From positions 124,001 through 188,000 of the forward strand of contig JAFEFO010000034.1 of NCBI GenBank assembly GCA_018240565.1: DNA of 64,000 nt, read 5' to 3'. Both the position numbers and the translations under genes were made by a program. Shown here piece by piece: positions 1 through 8,622 of this stretch (positions are counted from its first letter, which is position 1; each line of letters opens with the position of its first letter). Below the pieces are notes generated by a model. That model was not told the origin of the DNA. It searched no databases and saw only the letters and a list, made by a program, of their open reading frames with translations. The DNA is from Pseudomonadota bacterium (lineage in GTDB: Bacteria > Pseudomonadota > Gammaproteobacteria > Xanthomonadales > Rhodanobacteraceae).

Positions 1-363
1 CCGCGCTTCTACACGCCGCACGTCATCACCTACCTGACCGGCGCGGTGGTGTCGATCTGCGCGGCGCTGTTCCCGGTCGGCAAACTGGCCGATACGTCCA
101 ATGCCGGCACCCTGCTGGCCTTCGCCATGGTGGCGATCGGCGTGCTGGTGCTGCGCAAGCGCCAGCCCGATCGTGCGCGCCCGTTCCGCACGCCGCTGGC
201 GTGGATCGTCTGCCCGCTGGCGGTTGCCGGTTGCGCGCTGCTGTTCTGGAACCTGAGCAACGTCGCCAAGATCGTGTTCCTGGTCTGGGCCGCGATCGGA
301 CTCGTCATCTATCGCGCGTACGGCTATCGCCGCAGCCAGCTCGCCAACGGCGGCGGAGCCTGA
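1..363 (+). CDS. Amino acid permease, C-terminal fragment (APC family), cut by window edge
   Basis: The frame is open from the first base and encodes the last 120 residues of an inner-membrane amino acid transporter. It holds three hydrophobic segments and a charged loop with an LRKRQPD motif, followed by PFRTP. The same arrangement (LRKTRPE, then TFRVP) occurs near the end of the complete permease that starts 2 bases downstream, so the two are tandem paralogues of the amino acid-polyamine-organocation superfamily. The C-terminus YGYRRSQL also matches YGYRHSKL of the neighbour. The substrate cannot be told. The stop is one base before the next start codon, so the pair is co-transcribed and probably translationally coupled. 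Confidence 0.85.
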   Translation, partial: PRFYTPHVITYLTGAVVSICAALFPVGKLADTSNAGTLLAFAMVAIGVLVLRKRQPDRARPFRTPLAWIVCPLAVAGCALLFWNLSNVAKIVFLVWAAIGLVIYRAYGYRRSQLANGGGA

Positions 364-364
364 A

Positions 365-1822
365 ATGCTCGGCCGCTTGCTTGCCCGGAAAACCGACTTC
401 ACCGGCGTCGACGGCATCACCGGCGCCGAATCGGCCACCGGCATCGAGTTGCGCCGCACGCTCGGACCCTGGGGCCTCACCGCGCTCGGCATCGGCGCGG
501 TGATCGGCGGCGGCATCTTCGTCATCACCGGGCAAGCCGCGGCCGAACACGCCGGCCCGGCGATCCTGCTCTCGTTCATCATCGCCGCGGTGTGCTGCAG
601 CTTCACGGCGCTTTGCTACGCCGAATTCGCCACGCTCATCCCGATGTCGGGCAGTTCGTATTCGTACGCGTACGCGACGCTGGGCGAACTCGCGGCGTGG
701 TTCATCGGCTGGAACATGGTGCTCGAATACGGCGTGTCGGCATCGGCCGTGGCGGTGAGCTGGACCGGTTACTTCACCAGCCTGCTCGACCACGTCGGCG
801 TGCACCTGCCGCCGCAGCTGACCAATGCGCCACTGGCCTTCACCAACGACCACATCGTCGCCACCGGCGCACTGATCAATCTGCCGGCGGTGATCCTGGT
901 GCTGGGTTTGACCTGGTTGTGCTATGTCGGCATCCGCGAATCCTCCGGCGTGAACACCGCGATGGTGGCCCTGAAGGTGGCGCTGATCATCATCGTCATC
1001 GTCGCCGGCTGGCATTACGTCGATCCACAACTGTGGCATCCGTTCATCCCGGAAGCGCAGAGTGCGGAGAAATACGGCTGGGGCGGCATCATGCGCGCGG
1101 CGACGCTCGTCTTCTTCGCCTACATCGGCTTCGAGGCGACCTCGACCGCCGCGCAGGAAGCGAAGAACCCGCAGCGCGACCTGCCGATCGGCACGCTCGC
1201 CTCGCTCGCGATCTGTACCATCCTGTACATCGGCATGGCCCTGGTGCTCACCGGCCTTTTGCCCTACGACCAGCTCGGCACCAGCGAACCGGTCGTCACC
1301 GCGGTCAAGGCGCATCCGCAACTGGACTGGCTGCGCTGGCTGGTGGAAGTCGGCGCCATGGTCGGCCTCGCCTCGGTGGTGCTGGTGATGATCATCGCGC
1401 AACCGCGCATCTTCATGATCATGGGCCGTGACGGCATGCTGCCGCCGGTGTTCGCGAAGATCCATCCCAAGTACCGCACGCCGCACATCAACACCCTGAT
1501 CACCGGCTGCGGCATCGCCGCGCTCGCCGCGGTGTTCCCGCTCGACGTGCTCGGCGACCTCGTCTCGATGGGCACGCTGATTGCCTTCGTCGCGGTGTGC
1601 CTGGGCGTGCTGATCCTGCGCAAGACGCGCCCCGAACTGCCGCGCACGTTCCGCGTGCCAGTGGCGCCCGTGACCTGCACGCTCGGCGTGCTCAGCTGCC
1701 TGATGCTGCTGTACTGGGAAAACTGGTACAACTGGACCCTGATGGGGCTGTGGACCGTGCTCGGCTTTGTCATCTATTTCGGTTACGGTTACCGGCACAG
1801 CAAGCTGCGCAAGACAAACTGA
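365..1822 (+). CDS. Amino acid permease, APC superfamily
   Basis: This is a complete 485-residue inner-membrane transporter, the usual length for a 12-helix APC carrier. An N-terminal helix carries the GIGAVIGGGIFVITG motif characteristic of the family, and AYIGFEATSTAAQEAKNP is the conserved central loop. The C-terminal part repeats the features of the truncated permease just upstream. The start is preceded by GGCGGAG, which lies in the end of the upstream gene. The best family match is the cationic amino acid transporter/YfnA-like group, but the substrate is inferred from family only. It ends 3 bases before the HerA-like ATPase gene, so it may be the middle gene of an operon. Confidence 0.9.
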   Translation: MLGRLLARKTDFTGVDGITGAESATGIELRRTLGPWGLTALGIGAVIGGGIFVITGQAAAEHAGPAILLSFIIAAVCCSFTALCYAEFATLIPMSGSSYSYAYATLGELAAWFIGWNMVLEYGVSASAVAVSWTGYFTSLLDHVGVHLPPQLTNAPLAFTNDHIVATGALINLPAVILVLGLTWLCYVGIRESSGVNTAMVALKVALIIIVIVAGWHYVDPQLWHPFIPEAQSAEKYGWGGIMRAATLVFFAYIGFEATSTAAQEAKNPQRDLPIGTLASLAICTILYIGMALVLTGLLPYDQLGTSEPVVTAVKAHPQLDWLRWLVEVGAMVGLASVVLVMIIAQPRIFMIMGRDGMLPPVFAKIHPKYRTPHINTLITGCGIAALAAVFPLDVLGDLVSMGTLIAFVAVCLGVLILRKTRPELPRTFRVPVAPVTCTLGVLSCLMLLYWENWYNWTLMGLWTVLGFVIYFGYGYRHSKLRKTN

Positions 1823-1825
1823 CGC

Positions 1826-3337
1826 ATGACCCCATCGATTCTTCTCGGCAAGAGCGTCTTGCCGAACAGCAAGACACCCGACGTTTGCCTGCAAGGAAAG
1901 TTCGGCAACCGCCACGGCATGATCGCCGGCGCCACCGGCACCGGCAAGACCGTATCGCTGATGGTCATGGCCGAAGGCTTCTCGCGCCTGGGCGTGCCGG
2001 TGTTCCTCGCCGACGTCAAGGGCGATCTCGCCGGCCTCTCGCAGCCAGCCGTGGTCGGCGACAAGCTCAAGGCACGGCTGGACAAACTGGGACTGAACGC
2101 GTTCACTCCGGCGGCGAACCCGGTGGTGTTCTGGGACATCTACGGCAAGCTTGGCCATGCGGTGCGCGCGACGGTGTCCGAGATGGGCCCGACCTTGTTC
2201 GCACGCCTGCTCGAACTCAACGACGTGCAGTCCGGCGTGCTCGACGTCGTGTTCAAGGCCGCGGACGACCACGGCTGGCTCTTGCTCGATCTGAAAGACC
2301 TGCGCGCGCTGCTGAACTTCGCGGCGGAAAAAAACAATGCCAAGGAACTCTCCGCCCGGTATGGCCTGATCAGCCCGACTTCGATCGCTGCGATCCAGCG
2401 TGCCCTGCTGCAACTGGAAAATGCCGGCGGCGATGCCTTCTTCGGCGAGCCGGCGCTGGATCTGGCGGACTTCATGCGCGTCGGGCTCGATGGCCGCGGC
2501 ATCGTCAACATCCTGGCGGCGGAGCAGCTGATCCTCAAGCCGATGCTGTATTCGACGTTCCTGCTGTGGCTGCTGTCGGAACTGTTCGAGAAACTGCCCG
2601 AAGTCGGCGACCTCGACGTACCCAAGCTCGTGTTCTTCTTCGACGAGGCGCACCTGTTGTTCGACGATTGCCCGCCCGCGCTGCAAAAGCGCGTCGAACA
2701 GGTCGTGCGCCTGATCCGCTCCAAGGGCGTGGGCGTGTACTTCTGCTCGCAGAATCCCGACGACGCGCCCGACGTCATCCTCGGCCAGCTCGGCAATCGC
2801 GTGCAGCACGCGCTGCGTGCGTTCACGCCACGCGACCAGAAGGCGGTGAACGCGGCCGCGCAGACGCTGGCGCCGAATCCGGCCGTTGGCGACGTCACGC
2901 GGGTCATCACCCAGCTCGGCGTCGGCGAAGCGCTGGTTTCGACCTTGCAGGATGGCGGCGTGCCGCTGCCGGTCGAGCGCGCCCTGATCGTGCCGCCGAC
3001 CTCGCGCATCGGCACCATTACCGACGAAGAACGCAACGTCGTGCGTTCGCGCTCACCGGTCGGCGGCAAGTACGACACACCCGTCGATCGCGAATCGGCT
3101 TATGAAATCCTGACGCAACGCGCCAACGACTCGGCGGCGGCGCCCCCGGGCGCGACCGCGACGCCACAGGCGCAGGCAGGATCCGGCTGGGGACAGGCAA
3201 TCCGCGACGCCGTCTTCGGCACCCGTCGCCGCCAGGGCATGATCGAGACCATGGCCAAGTCCGCCGTGCGCAGCGGCGGCAGCCGCATCGGCTCCGCGCT
3301 GATGCGCGGCGTGCTGGGTTCGCTGATGCGCAAATGA
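1826..3337 (+). CDS. HerA-like ATPase of the DUF853/YjgR family
   Basis: A 503-residue cytoplasmic P-loop ATPase. The Walker A motif GATGTGKT lies near residue 35 and the Walker B stretch KLVFFFDEAHLLF near residue 270. The opening ILLGKS with NRHGMIAGATGTGKT is typical of the DUF853/YjgR family, whose members resemble the HerA/FtsK translocases. A low-complexity segment rich in Ala and Gly precedes a C-terminal RRRQGMIETMAKSAVRSGGSR region seen in family members. No nuclease partner (NurA) is present. The physiological role of the family is not well established. The convergent rmuC gene, also linked to DNA metabolism, ends 15 bases away. Confidence 0.85.
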   Translation: MTPSILLGKSVLPNSKTPDVCLQGKFGNRHGMIAGATGTGKTVSLMVMAEGFSRLGVPVFLADVKGDLAGLSQPAVVGDKLKARLDKLGLNAFTPAANPVVFWDIYGKLGHAVRATVSEMGPTLFARLLELNDVQSGVLDVVFKAADDHGWLLLDLKDLRALLNFAAEKNNAKELSARYGLISPTSIAAIQRALLQLENAGGDAFFGEPALDLADFMRVGLDGRGIVNILAAEQLILKPMLYSTFLLWLLSELFEKLPEVGDLDVPKLVFFFDEAHLLFDDCPPALQKRVEQVVRLIRSKGVGVYFCSQNPDDAPDVILGQLGNRVQHALRAFTPRDQKAVNAAAQTLAPNPAVGDVTRVITQLGVGEALVSTLQDGGVPLPVERALIVPPTSRIGTITDEERNVVRSRSPVGGKYDTPVDRESAYEILTQRANDSAAAPPGATATPQAQAGSGWGQAIRDAVFGTRRRQGMIETMAKSAVRSGGSRIGSALMRGVLGSLMRK

Positions 3338-3352
3338 CGCGCTGGCGGGTAG

Positions 3353-4732
3353 TCAGTTTTCGCCAACACGCGGCAGCACATCATTTGCCCGTTCGCGCGC
3401 TTCGGCGGGCAGCGCCTTGCTCGCCTTGGCACCGAGTTCGCGCAGCATTTCGACCTGGCGCAACAGGTTTCCCGGCCCGCTGTTGAGCTTGCCGCCGGCG
3501 GCATCGAGCGCCTTGCCGGCTGCGGCGATCTTGGCGCGCACCTCATCCAGATCATCGACGAATCCGGCGAACTTGTCGTAGAGCTTGCCGGCTCTGTCAG
3601 CAATGTCCTGCGCATTGCGGTTGCGATCGGCGTTGCGCCACAGGCTTTCGACCGTGCGCAGCGTGGCGAGCAGGGTCGACGTCGTCACGATCACGACTTG
3701 CCGCTCCAGCGCAAACGCATGCAGCGCGTCGTCGTTGTGCACGGCCTCGATGTAAGCGGCCTCGACCGGCACGAACATGAGCACGAATTCCAGCGCATTC
3801 ACGCCCGGCAGATCGGCGTAGCGCTTGTCGGCCAATTCGCGCACATGCTTGCGCAACGAGGTCAGGTGCGCAGACAACTGCCTGTCGCGCTCGGCGCCAT
3901 CCGCCGCGCGGCAGTAGCGTTCGTAGGCCGTGAGCGACACCTTGGCATCGACGATGATGTCGCGGCCTTCCGGCAGGTGCACGATCACGTCCGGACGTGG
4001 CCGCCCGCCGGCCTCGTCGGCCAGCGTCACCTGGGCTTCGTAGCCGCGGCCCTTTTGCAAACCTGAAGCTTCGAGCACGCGTTCGAGCACCATCTCGCCC
4101 CAGGCGCCCTGCGCCTGCGCATCGCCTTTGAGCGCGCGCGTGAGGTTCACCGCATCTTCGCTGATGCGCTGGTTGAGGTTCTTCAGCGTGGCGATTTCAG
4201 ACTGCAGCGCACCGCGCTCCTTGTTTTCCTTGTCGTAGACCTCGTCCACACGCTTGCGGAATTCGCCGAGCTGCTCGCGCAGCGGAGTGAGCAGCACACC
4301 GAGGCTCGCCTGGTTCTCTTCGGTGAGTTTCCTGCTTTGCTGATCCAGCAACTGGCGCGAAAGCAGGTCGAATTTCTCGGTGAGCGCGCGCTCGCGTTCG
4401 ACGGCCGCCTGCGCTTGTTCCTGCAGGCGCGTCGACTTCTCGGTGAGCAACTGTTCGGCGCGCTGGCGCGCCTCGACAAGGCGCTGTGCTTCCGTGCGCG
4501 CGGCTTCGAGTTCGCGTTCGAGCAAGGGCAGGCGCTCCAGGCGACCGGCCTGGGCCGCCTTGTCGCGGGAAAGCCCCAGCACGCTTTCGCGCTGCGCATA
4601 CAGTTCCTGCTGCGTTGCCTCGTTGTCGCGCCGCGCGCGACGCAAGGGCAACCACATCACCGCGACGCCGAGGATGATCCCGGCCAGTGCAATGACGCCC
4701 CACAGCAGCAAATCATTGGTTTGGATCGGCAT
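3353..4732 (-). CDS. rmuC: DNA recombination protein RmuC
   Basis: A 459-residue RmuC-family protein. An N-terminal membrane segment (LLLWGVIALAGIILGVAVMWLPL) is followed by a long coiled coil rich in Glu, Arg and Gln. The nuclease-like core includes GAWGEMVLERVLEASGL and RPDVIVHLPEGRDIIVDAKVSL. The Asp/Asp-Ala-Lys residues match the restriction-endonuclease-like active site of the family. RmuC limits inversions at short inverted repeats in E. coli. The frame stays open for 111 codons further upstream, but that stretch would overlap the divergent mtnB gene, so the ATG before the membrane segment was chosen. Confidence 0.9.
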   Translation of the reverse strand: MPIQTNDLLLWGVIALAGIILGVAVMWLPLRRARRDNEATQQELYAQRESVLGLSRDKAAQAGRLERLPLLERELEAARTEAQRLVEARQRAEQLLTEKSTRLQEQAQAAVERERALTEKFDLLSRQLLDQQSRKLTEENQASLGVLLTPLREQLGEFRKRVDEVYDKENKERGALQSEIATLKNLNQRISEDAVNLTRALKGDAQAQGAWGEMVLERVLEASGLQKGRGYEAQVTLADEAGGRPRPDVIVHLPEGRDIIVDAKVSLTAYERYCRAADGAERDRQLSAHLTSLRKHVRELADKRYADLPGVNALEFVLMFVPVEAAYIEAVHNDDALHAFALERQVVIVTTSTLLATLRTVESLWRNADRNRNAQDIADRAGKLYDKFAGFVDDLDEVRAKIAAAGKALDAAGGKLNSGPGNLLRQVEMLRELGAKASKALPAEARERANDVLPRVGEN

Positions 4733-4823
4733 GCTTGCCCCGTTACGTGTGCGAGCTGCCATTGTGACAGGCTGGCGTCTCAGATGGCGAGACAGTGCAT
4801 CGCGCCGGCGGCATGGCATCCGG

Positions 4824-4829
4824 TAAGAT
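4824..4829 (+). promoter_or_regulatory. Candidate -10 element of mtnB, implying a leaderless transcript
   Basis: TAAGAT lies six bases before the mtnB ATG and no Shine-Dalgarno sequence is visible. If this is the -10 box, transcription would start at or next to the A of the start codon. No convincing -35 box was found. Confidence 0.4.
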
Positions 4830-4835
4830 GGCGCC

Positions 4836-5474
4836 ATGACCGCGATTCCAAAGATCGACACGCCGCGCCTTGCCGCCTGCGCGAATGCCATTGCCACCGC
4901 CGGCCGCAAGCTCGGTGCACAGGGATTGACGCCGGCGACCAGCAGCAATTTTTCCATGCGCGTGGACGCCGCGCACATCGCCATCACCCTATCGGGGCGC
5001 GACAAGGGCGCATTGACGGCGGACGACGTCTTGCTCGCGGACATGCAAGGAAATCCCGTCGGCACGTCGGCGCGGCCTTCGGCGGAAACCGCGCTGCATA
5101 CGCAAATCTATGCCCGCTTCGCCGACGTGAATGCCGTGCTGCACACGCATTCGCGCACGCAGACCGTGGCCTCGCGCCTGTATGCGCGCGATGGCGTGGT
5201 GCGCCTGGACGGCTACGAGTTGCAAAAGGCCATCGCCGGCCATACCTCGCATGAGGAGGCGATCGACGTGCCGGTGTTCCCGAACACGCAATACATGCCG
5301 GAGCTGACCGCCCGCGTTGATGCATGGCTGGACGCGAGTAGACCGCTATACGGCTATCTGATCGAAGGCCACGGGCTGTACACCTGGGGCCGCGACATGG
5401 CCGAGGCGGAACGCCATATCGAGGCGTTCGAATTCCTGCTCGCTTGCGAGATGGACTTGAGGAGATTGCGATGA
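4836..5474 (+). CDS. mtnB: Methylthioribulose-1-phosphate dehydratase
   Basis: A 212-residue class II aldolase-type enzyme that dehydrates 5-methylthioribulose 1-phosphate in the methionine salvage pathway. The [12 protein letters not shown] motif and the zinc-ligand stretch LHTHSRTQ are visible, with a further His-rich region toward the C-terminus (EGHGLYTWG). Length is typical. It opens the mtnB-mtnD-mtnC operon and its stop overlaps the mtnD start in an ATGA. No mtnA, mtnK or mtnP gene is in the window. Confidence 0.93.
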   Translation: MTAIPKIDTPRLAACANAIATAGRKLGAQGLTPATSSNFSMRVDAAHIAITLSGRDKGALTADDVLLADMQGNPVGTSARPSAETALHTQIYARFADVNAVLHTHSRTQTVASRLYARDGVVRLDGYELQKAIAGHTSHEEAIDVPVFPNTQYMPELTARVDAWLDASRPLYGYLIEGHGLYTWGRDMAEAERHIEAFEFLLACEMDLRRLR

Positions 5475-6043
5475 GCCGATTGCGCGTATTTCACGACAGC
5501 GATGGCAGCGAGCCGCTGCGCACCTTGTCCCGGCACGCCGAGATCGCCGATGAACTCGGCAAGGTCGGCGTGCGCTTCGAACGATGGGAAGCGTCGCAGC
5601 CGGTTGCGCCCGGCGCCAGCCAGGACGACGTCATCGCGGCCTATCGCAGCGACATCGACCGCCTGATGCGCGAAGAAGGCTACCAGGCCGTGGACGTGGT
5701 CAGCCTGAACCCGGACAACCCGGATCGCGCCGCATTCCGCGCGAAGTTCCTCAACGAACACACGCATGCCGAGGACGAAGTGCGTTTTTTCGTCGCCGGG
5801 CGCGGCCTTTTCACCCTGCACGTCGGCGAGAAAATCTACGAGGTGCTGTGCGAACGCGGCGACCTGATCGGCGTTCCGGATGGCACGCGCCACTGGTTCG
5901 ACATGAGCGAGGAGCCCTACTTCATCGCCATCCGCCTGTTCACCAATCCCTCTGGCTGGGTCGCCCAATTCACCGGCGACGACATTGCGCAACGGTTCCC
6001 GCGGCTGGAGAGTGCGACGAATCGGGCGGAGTTCGTCTCGTGA
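5471..6043 (+). CDS. mtnD: Acireductone dioxygenase
   Basis: A 190-residue cupin metalloenzyme that oxidises the acireductone intermediate of methionine salvage, giving the methionine precursor with Fe and an off-pathway product with Ni. The metal-binding motif HTHAEDE and the downstream RHWFDMS His segment are visible. The ATG inside the ATGA overlap with mtnB was chosen over an in-frame ATG nine codons earlier because it matches the family N-terminus (RVFHDSD). The mtnC start follows 7 bases after the stop. Confidence 0.93.
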   Translation: MSRLRVFHDSDGSEPLRTLSRHAEIADELGKVGVRFERWEASQPVAPGASQDDVIAAYRSDIDRLMREEGYQAVDVVSLNPDNPDRAAFRAKFLNEHTHAEDEVRFFVAGRGLFTLHVGEKIYEVLCERGDLIGVPDGTRHWFDMSEEPYFIAIRLFTNPSGWVAQFTGDDIAQRFPRLESATNRAEFVS

Positions 6044-6050
6044 GCAAATC

Positions 6051-6734
6051 ATGATTGGCGCCATCCTCACCGACATCGAAGGCACCACCAGCTCGATATC
6101 CTTCGTCAAGGACGTGCTGTTTCCGTTCGCGCGCAAGCGCCTGCCGGCCTTCATCGAGACGCACGCGGACAAACCCGACGTCCAGCACTGGCTGCACGAA
6201 GCCGCCAGGGAAGCCGGCATCATCTACGCCGAACGCGAGGAAATCATCGAGCTGCTGCAGCGCTGGATCGACGAGGATCGCAAGGCGACCCCACTCAAGG
6301 CCTTGCAAGGCATGATCTGGGACGAAGGCTATCGCGAGGGCGCATTCCGTGCGCACGTGTACCCGGAAGTCGCCGCACGCTTGCGCGAATGGAAGCAGCG
6401 TGGACTGGAACTGTACGTCTATTCCTCCGGCTCGGTCGCCGCGCAGAAACTGCTCTTCGGCCACAGTGAGGCCGGCGATCTCACGCCACTGTTCTCCGGC
6501 TACTTCGACACCGAAACCGGCCCCAAGCGCGAGGCCGAATCGTATCGACGCATCGCAGCGGCCATCGGCAAACCCGCCGATCAAATCCTGTTCCTCTCGG
6601 ACATCGCCGAGGAACTCGATGCCGCGCGTGCGGCCGGCATGCGCACCACGCAGCTCGCACGCGCGCCCACGACGTGCCCGCCGCATGGCGCGCATGCGTG
6701 CGCACCGGACTTCGACGCCATCGTCGTGGATTGA
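6051..6734 (+). CDS. mtnC: Enolase-phosphatase E1 (acireductone synthase)
   Basis: A 227-residue HAD-superfamily enzyme that enolises and dephosphorylates 2,3-diketo-5-methylthiopentyl-1-phosphate. HAD motif I is DIEGTTSS near residue 8. Motif II is [10 protein letters not shown], and motif III/IV includes [11 protein letters not shown] and [13 protein letters not shown]. Order mtnB-mtnD-mtnC makes a compact operon for the late steps of methionine salvage. The next gene, a C13-type peptidase, starts 3 bases after the stop and so is probably on the same transcript. Confidence 0.93.
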   Translation: MIGAILTDIEGTTSSISFVKDVLFPFARKRLPAFIETHADKPDVQHWLHEAAREAGIIYAEREEIIELLQRWIDEDRKATPLKALQGMIWDEGYREGAFRAHVYPEVAARLREWKQRGLELYVYSSGSVAAQKLLFGHSEAGDLTPLFSGYFDTETGPKREAESYRRIAAAIGKPADQILFLSDIAEELDAARAAGMRTTQLARAPTTCPPHGAHACAPDFDAIVVD

Positions 6735-6736
6735 GC

Positions 6737-7744
6737 ATGCGCCGTCTCTTCGCCGCCATTTTTGTCATCACCTTCGCCTGCGGCGCACTCACCGCGGCCC
6801 TGCTCGAACACACCTCGCAGCCACCGACCCCGGCGGCGCATGCCCTCGCGCAGCCGCAGTCCGCAAACGATGACACGACCGGCGACGACGATGCCGGCGA
6901 CAACTGGCCCGATGACGCCGACACGCCCGAACAGGTGATCTATGCACAACCGGCGATGTTGCGCGCTGCCGTCGCACGGCTTGCGCCGCGCGTGGCAGGC
7001 AAGCCGAACCTGTATTTCATCGGTTTCGCGGGCGATGCCGAGGAAGACGTCTTCCTCAACGAAGCCGAGTACGCGCACACACTGTTCGCCAGGCGCTTCG
7101 GTGCTGCCGGGCATGAACTTCTGCTGGTCAACAATCCGGCGACGCTGTCGCGCTATCCGCTGGCAACGCTGACGAACCTGGAAACCGCGGTGGAGGCGGT
7201 CGCGGCGAAGATGGACCGCGACAACGATATCCTTTTCGTGCTGCTCACCAGCCACGGCACCGAAGACCACTTGCTGTACGTGGCCATGGATCCCCTGCCG
7301 CTGGACCAGATCGCGCCCGAAGACCTGGCGGACGTTTTCACCAAGGCCGGCATCCGCTTCAAGGTGATCGTGGTCTCCGCGTGCTATTCCGGCGGCTTCA
7401 TCGATGCGCTGAAGAACGACACGACCATGATCGTGACCGCGGCGCGCGCCGACCGCGCCTCGTTCGGCTGCGGCACGGATTCGGACATCACCGATTTCGG
7501 CCGCGCGTTCCTGGTCGATGGCCTCAACCACAACGCGACCTTCACCGGCGCCTTTGCCGAGGCGAGCAAGCGCGTGGACGCGCAGGAAACGCGCCAAGGC
7601 GACGAGCACTCCCATCCGCAACTCGTCACCACGCCGCGCATCGAGGCCCAGCTCAAGGCGTGGCGCGACGGCATCACGATCGGGCCGCCCGTGCCTTTCA
7701 TCGCGATACGACCAGCGGGCGATACGCTCACTGTTTCGCGTTAG
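6737..7744 (+). CDS. Exported caspase-like peptidase, C13 (legumain) family
   Basis: A 335-residue protein with an N-terminal signal or anchor helix (residues 1-22) and an Asp-rich linker. The rest is a caspase-fold domain of the C13 type. The catalytic His is in LLTSHGTED and the catalytic Cys in VVSACYSGGF, with the usual beta-strand context before each. It should act in the periplasm or be anchored to the inner membrane facing out. It follows mtnC by 3 bases and overlaps the convergent glycerophosphodiesterase gene by 4. Substrate unknown. The link with methionine salvage is positional only. Confidence 0.85.
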   Translation: MRRLFAAIFVITFACGALTAALLEHTSQPPTPAAHALAQPQSANDDTTGDDDAGDNWPDDADTPEQVIYAQPAMLRAAVARLAPRVAGKPNLYFIGFAGDAEEDVFLNEAEYAHTLFARRFGAAGHELLLVNNPATLSRYPLATLTNLETAVEAVAAKMDRDNDILFVLLTSHGTEDHLLYVAMDPLPLDQIAPEDLADVFTKAGIRFKVIVVSACYSGGFIDALKNDTTMIVTAARADRASFGCGTDSDITDFGRAFLVDGLNHNATFTGAFAEASKRVDAQETRQGDEHSHPQLVTTPRIEAQLKAWRDGITIGPPVPFIAIRPAGDTLTVSR

Positions 7745-8622
7745 CGCGCGTCCCGCGCGGCCAGCGCGGTAGCGGGAAAGTCGCAGAACAGCGCATCCAC
7801 GCCCAGCGCGAACGCCGCATCGAGTTCAGCGCGCGGCGTGGCGAACGGCGCGCAGTCCGCGTCGTCCCGGAACGTCCACGCGTGCACTTCCAGCCCGGCA
7901 GCATGCGCGGAGGTGACCAGGCCCGCGTCGTTCCCCAGCGGATCCCATAGCAGATTCTTCGGCGGCGCAACCCCGCTGGCCCATGGCGCCAGCGTGCGCA
8001 ACGCACCCGCAGCCGGCATCGCCTCGATCAGGGCGAAACAGCGATTGCCGCAGCGCGCATGCAAATCGCGCAAGACGGCGTGATCGGAACATTCCAGCCA
8101 TACTGGCGCGTCGGCACCGCGCATTCCCGCAGCGCCCAATTCGGCTTCAAGCAACGTGACCGGGTCGAATCCCAGCGTGCGGAAGTAATCCGGATCCTTG
8201 AGTTCGACATCGACCACGCACGATGCGGCGCGCGCCATTGGCAACAGCGTCGACAACCGCAGGATCGTGGATTGCCCATCGTATCCGCGGCTACGCGCCG
8301 CATTCGGCTGCACGCAGCACAGCGTGTCCAACTCGCCGGCGTCGAAATCGCCAATCCACCATTGCGATTTGCCGTCGACAACGCGGTTGCGGGCGGCGAA
8401 TTCGACTCGTTGCGCGATGTCCGTCGTTGGCGCGAGATCGATGTCGTGACGCACGAACAGTACGCCGTCGCGGCTTGGCAGCACATCCGGTTCCACCGCA
8501 TCGGCGCCCTGCGCAAACGCCAGTTCATAAGCCGCCCGCGAATGTTCCGGCCGCTGGCCGCTGGCACCACGATGCGCGATGATGCGCGACGGCTTGCCAT
8601 CCAGCGTGCGCCAGGCCGTCAT
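7741..8622 (-). CDS. Glycerophosphodiester phosphodiesterase
   Basis: A 293-residue TIM-barrel enzyme that hydrolyses glycerophosphodiesters to sn-glycerol 3-phosphate and an alcohol. The family signature IIAHRGASGQRPEHS sits near residue 15. It is followed by DAVEPDVLPSRDGVLFVRHD, which carries the Glu-x-Asp metal ligands and second His. No signal peptide is seen, so it resembles the cytosolic UgpQ type. It is the third gene of a hisS, ammonia-lyase, phosphodiesterase operon and overlaps the lyase stop by ATGA. Confidence 0.88.
   Translation of the reverse strand: MTAWRTLDGKPSRIIAHRGASGQRPEHSRAAYELAFAQGADAVEPDVLPSRDGVLFVRHDIDLAPTTDIAQRVEFAARNRVVDGKSQWWIGDFDAGELDTLCCVQPNAARSRGYDGQSTILRLSTLLPMARAASCVVDVELKDPDYFRTLGFDPVTLLEAELGAAGMRGADAPVWLECSDHAVLRDLHARCGNRCFALIEAMPAAGALRTLAPWASGVAPPKNLLWDPLGNDAGLVTSAHAAGLEVHAWTFRDDADCAPFATPRAELDAAFALGVDALFCDFPATALAARDAR

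Noticed and set aside
305..2809. An open minus-strand frame of 834 codons across the permease and ATPase genes
   Set aside because: It is the antisense shadow of two well-supported genes; its product is His/Arg/Asp-rich low-complexity sequence without known motifs, as expected for antisense frames at high GC.
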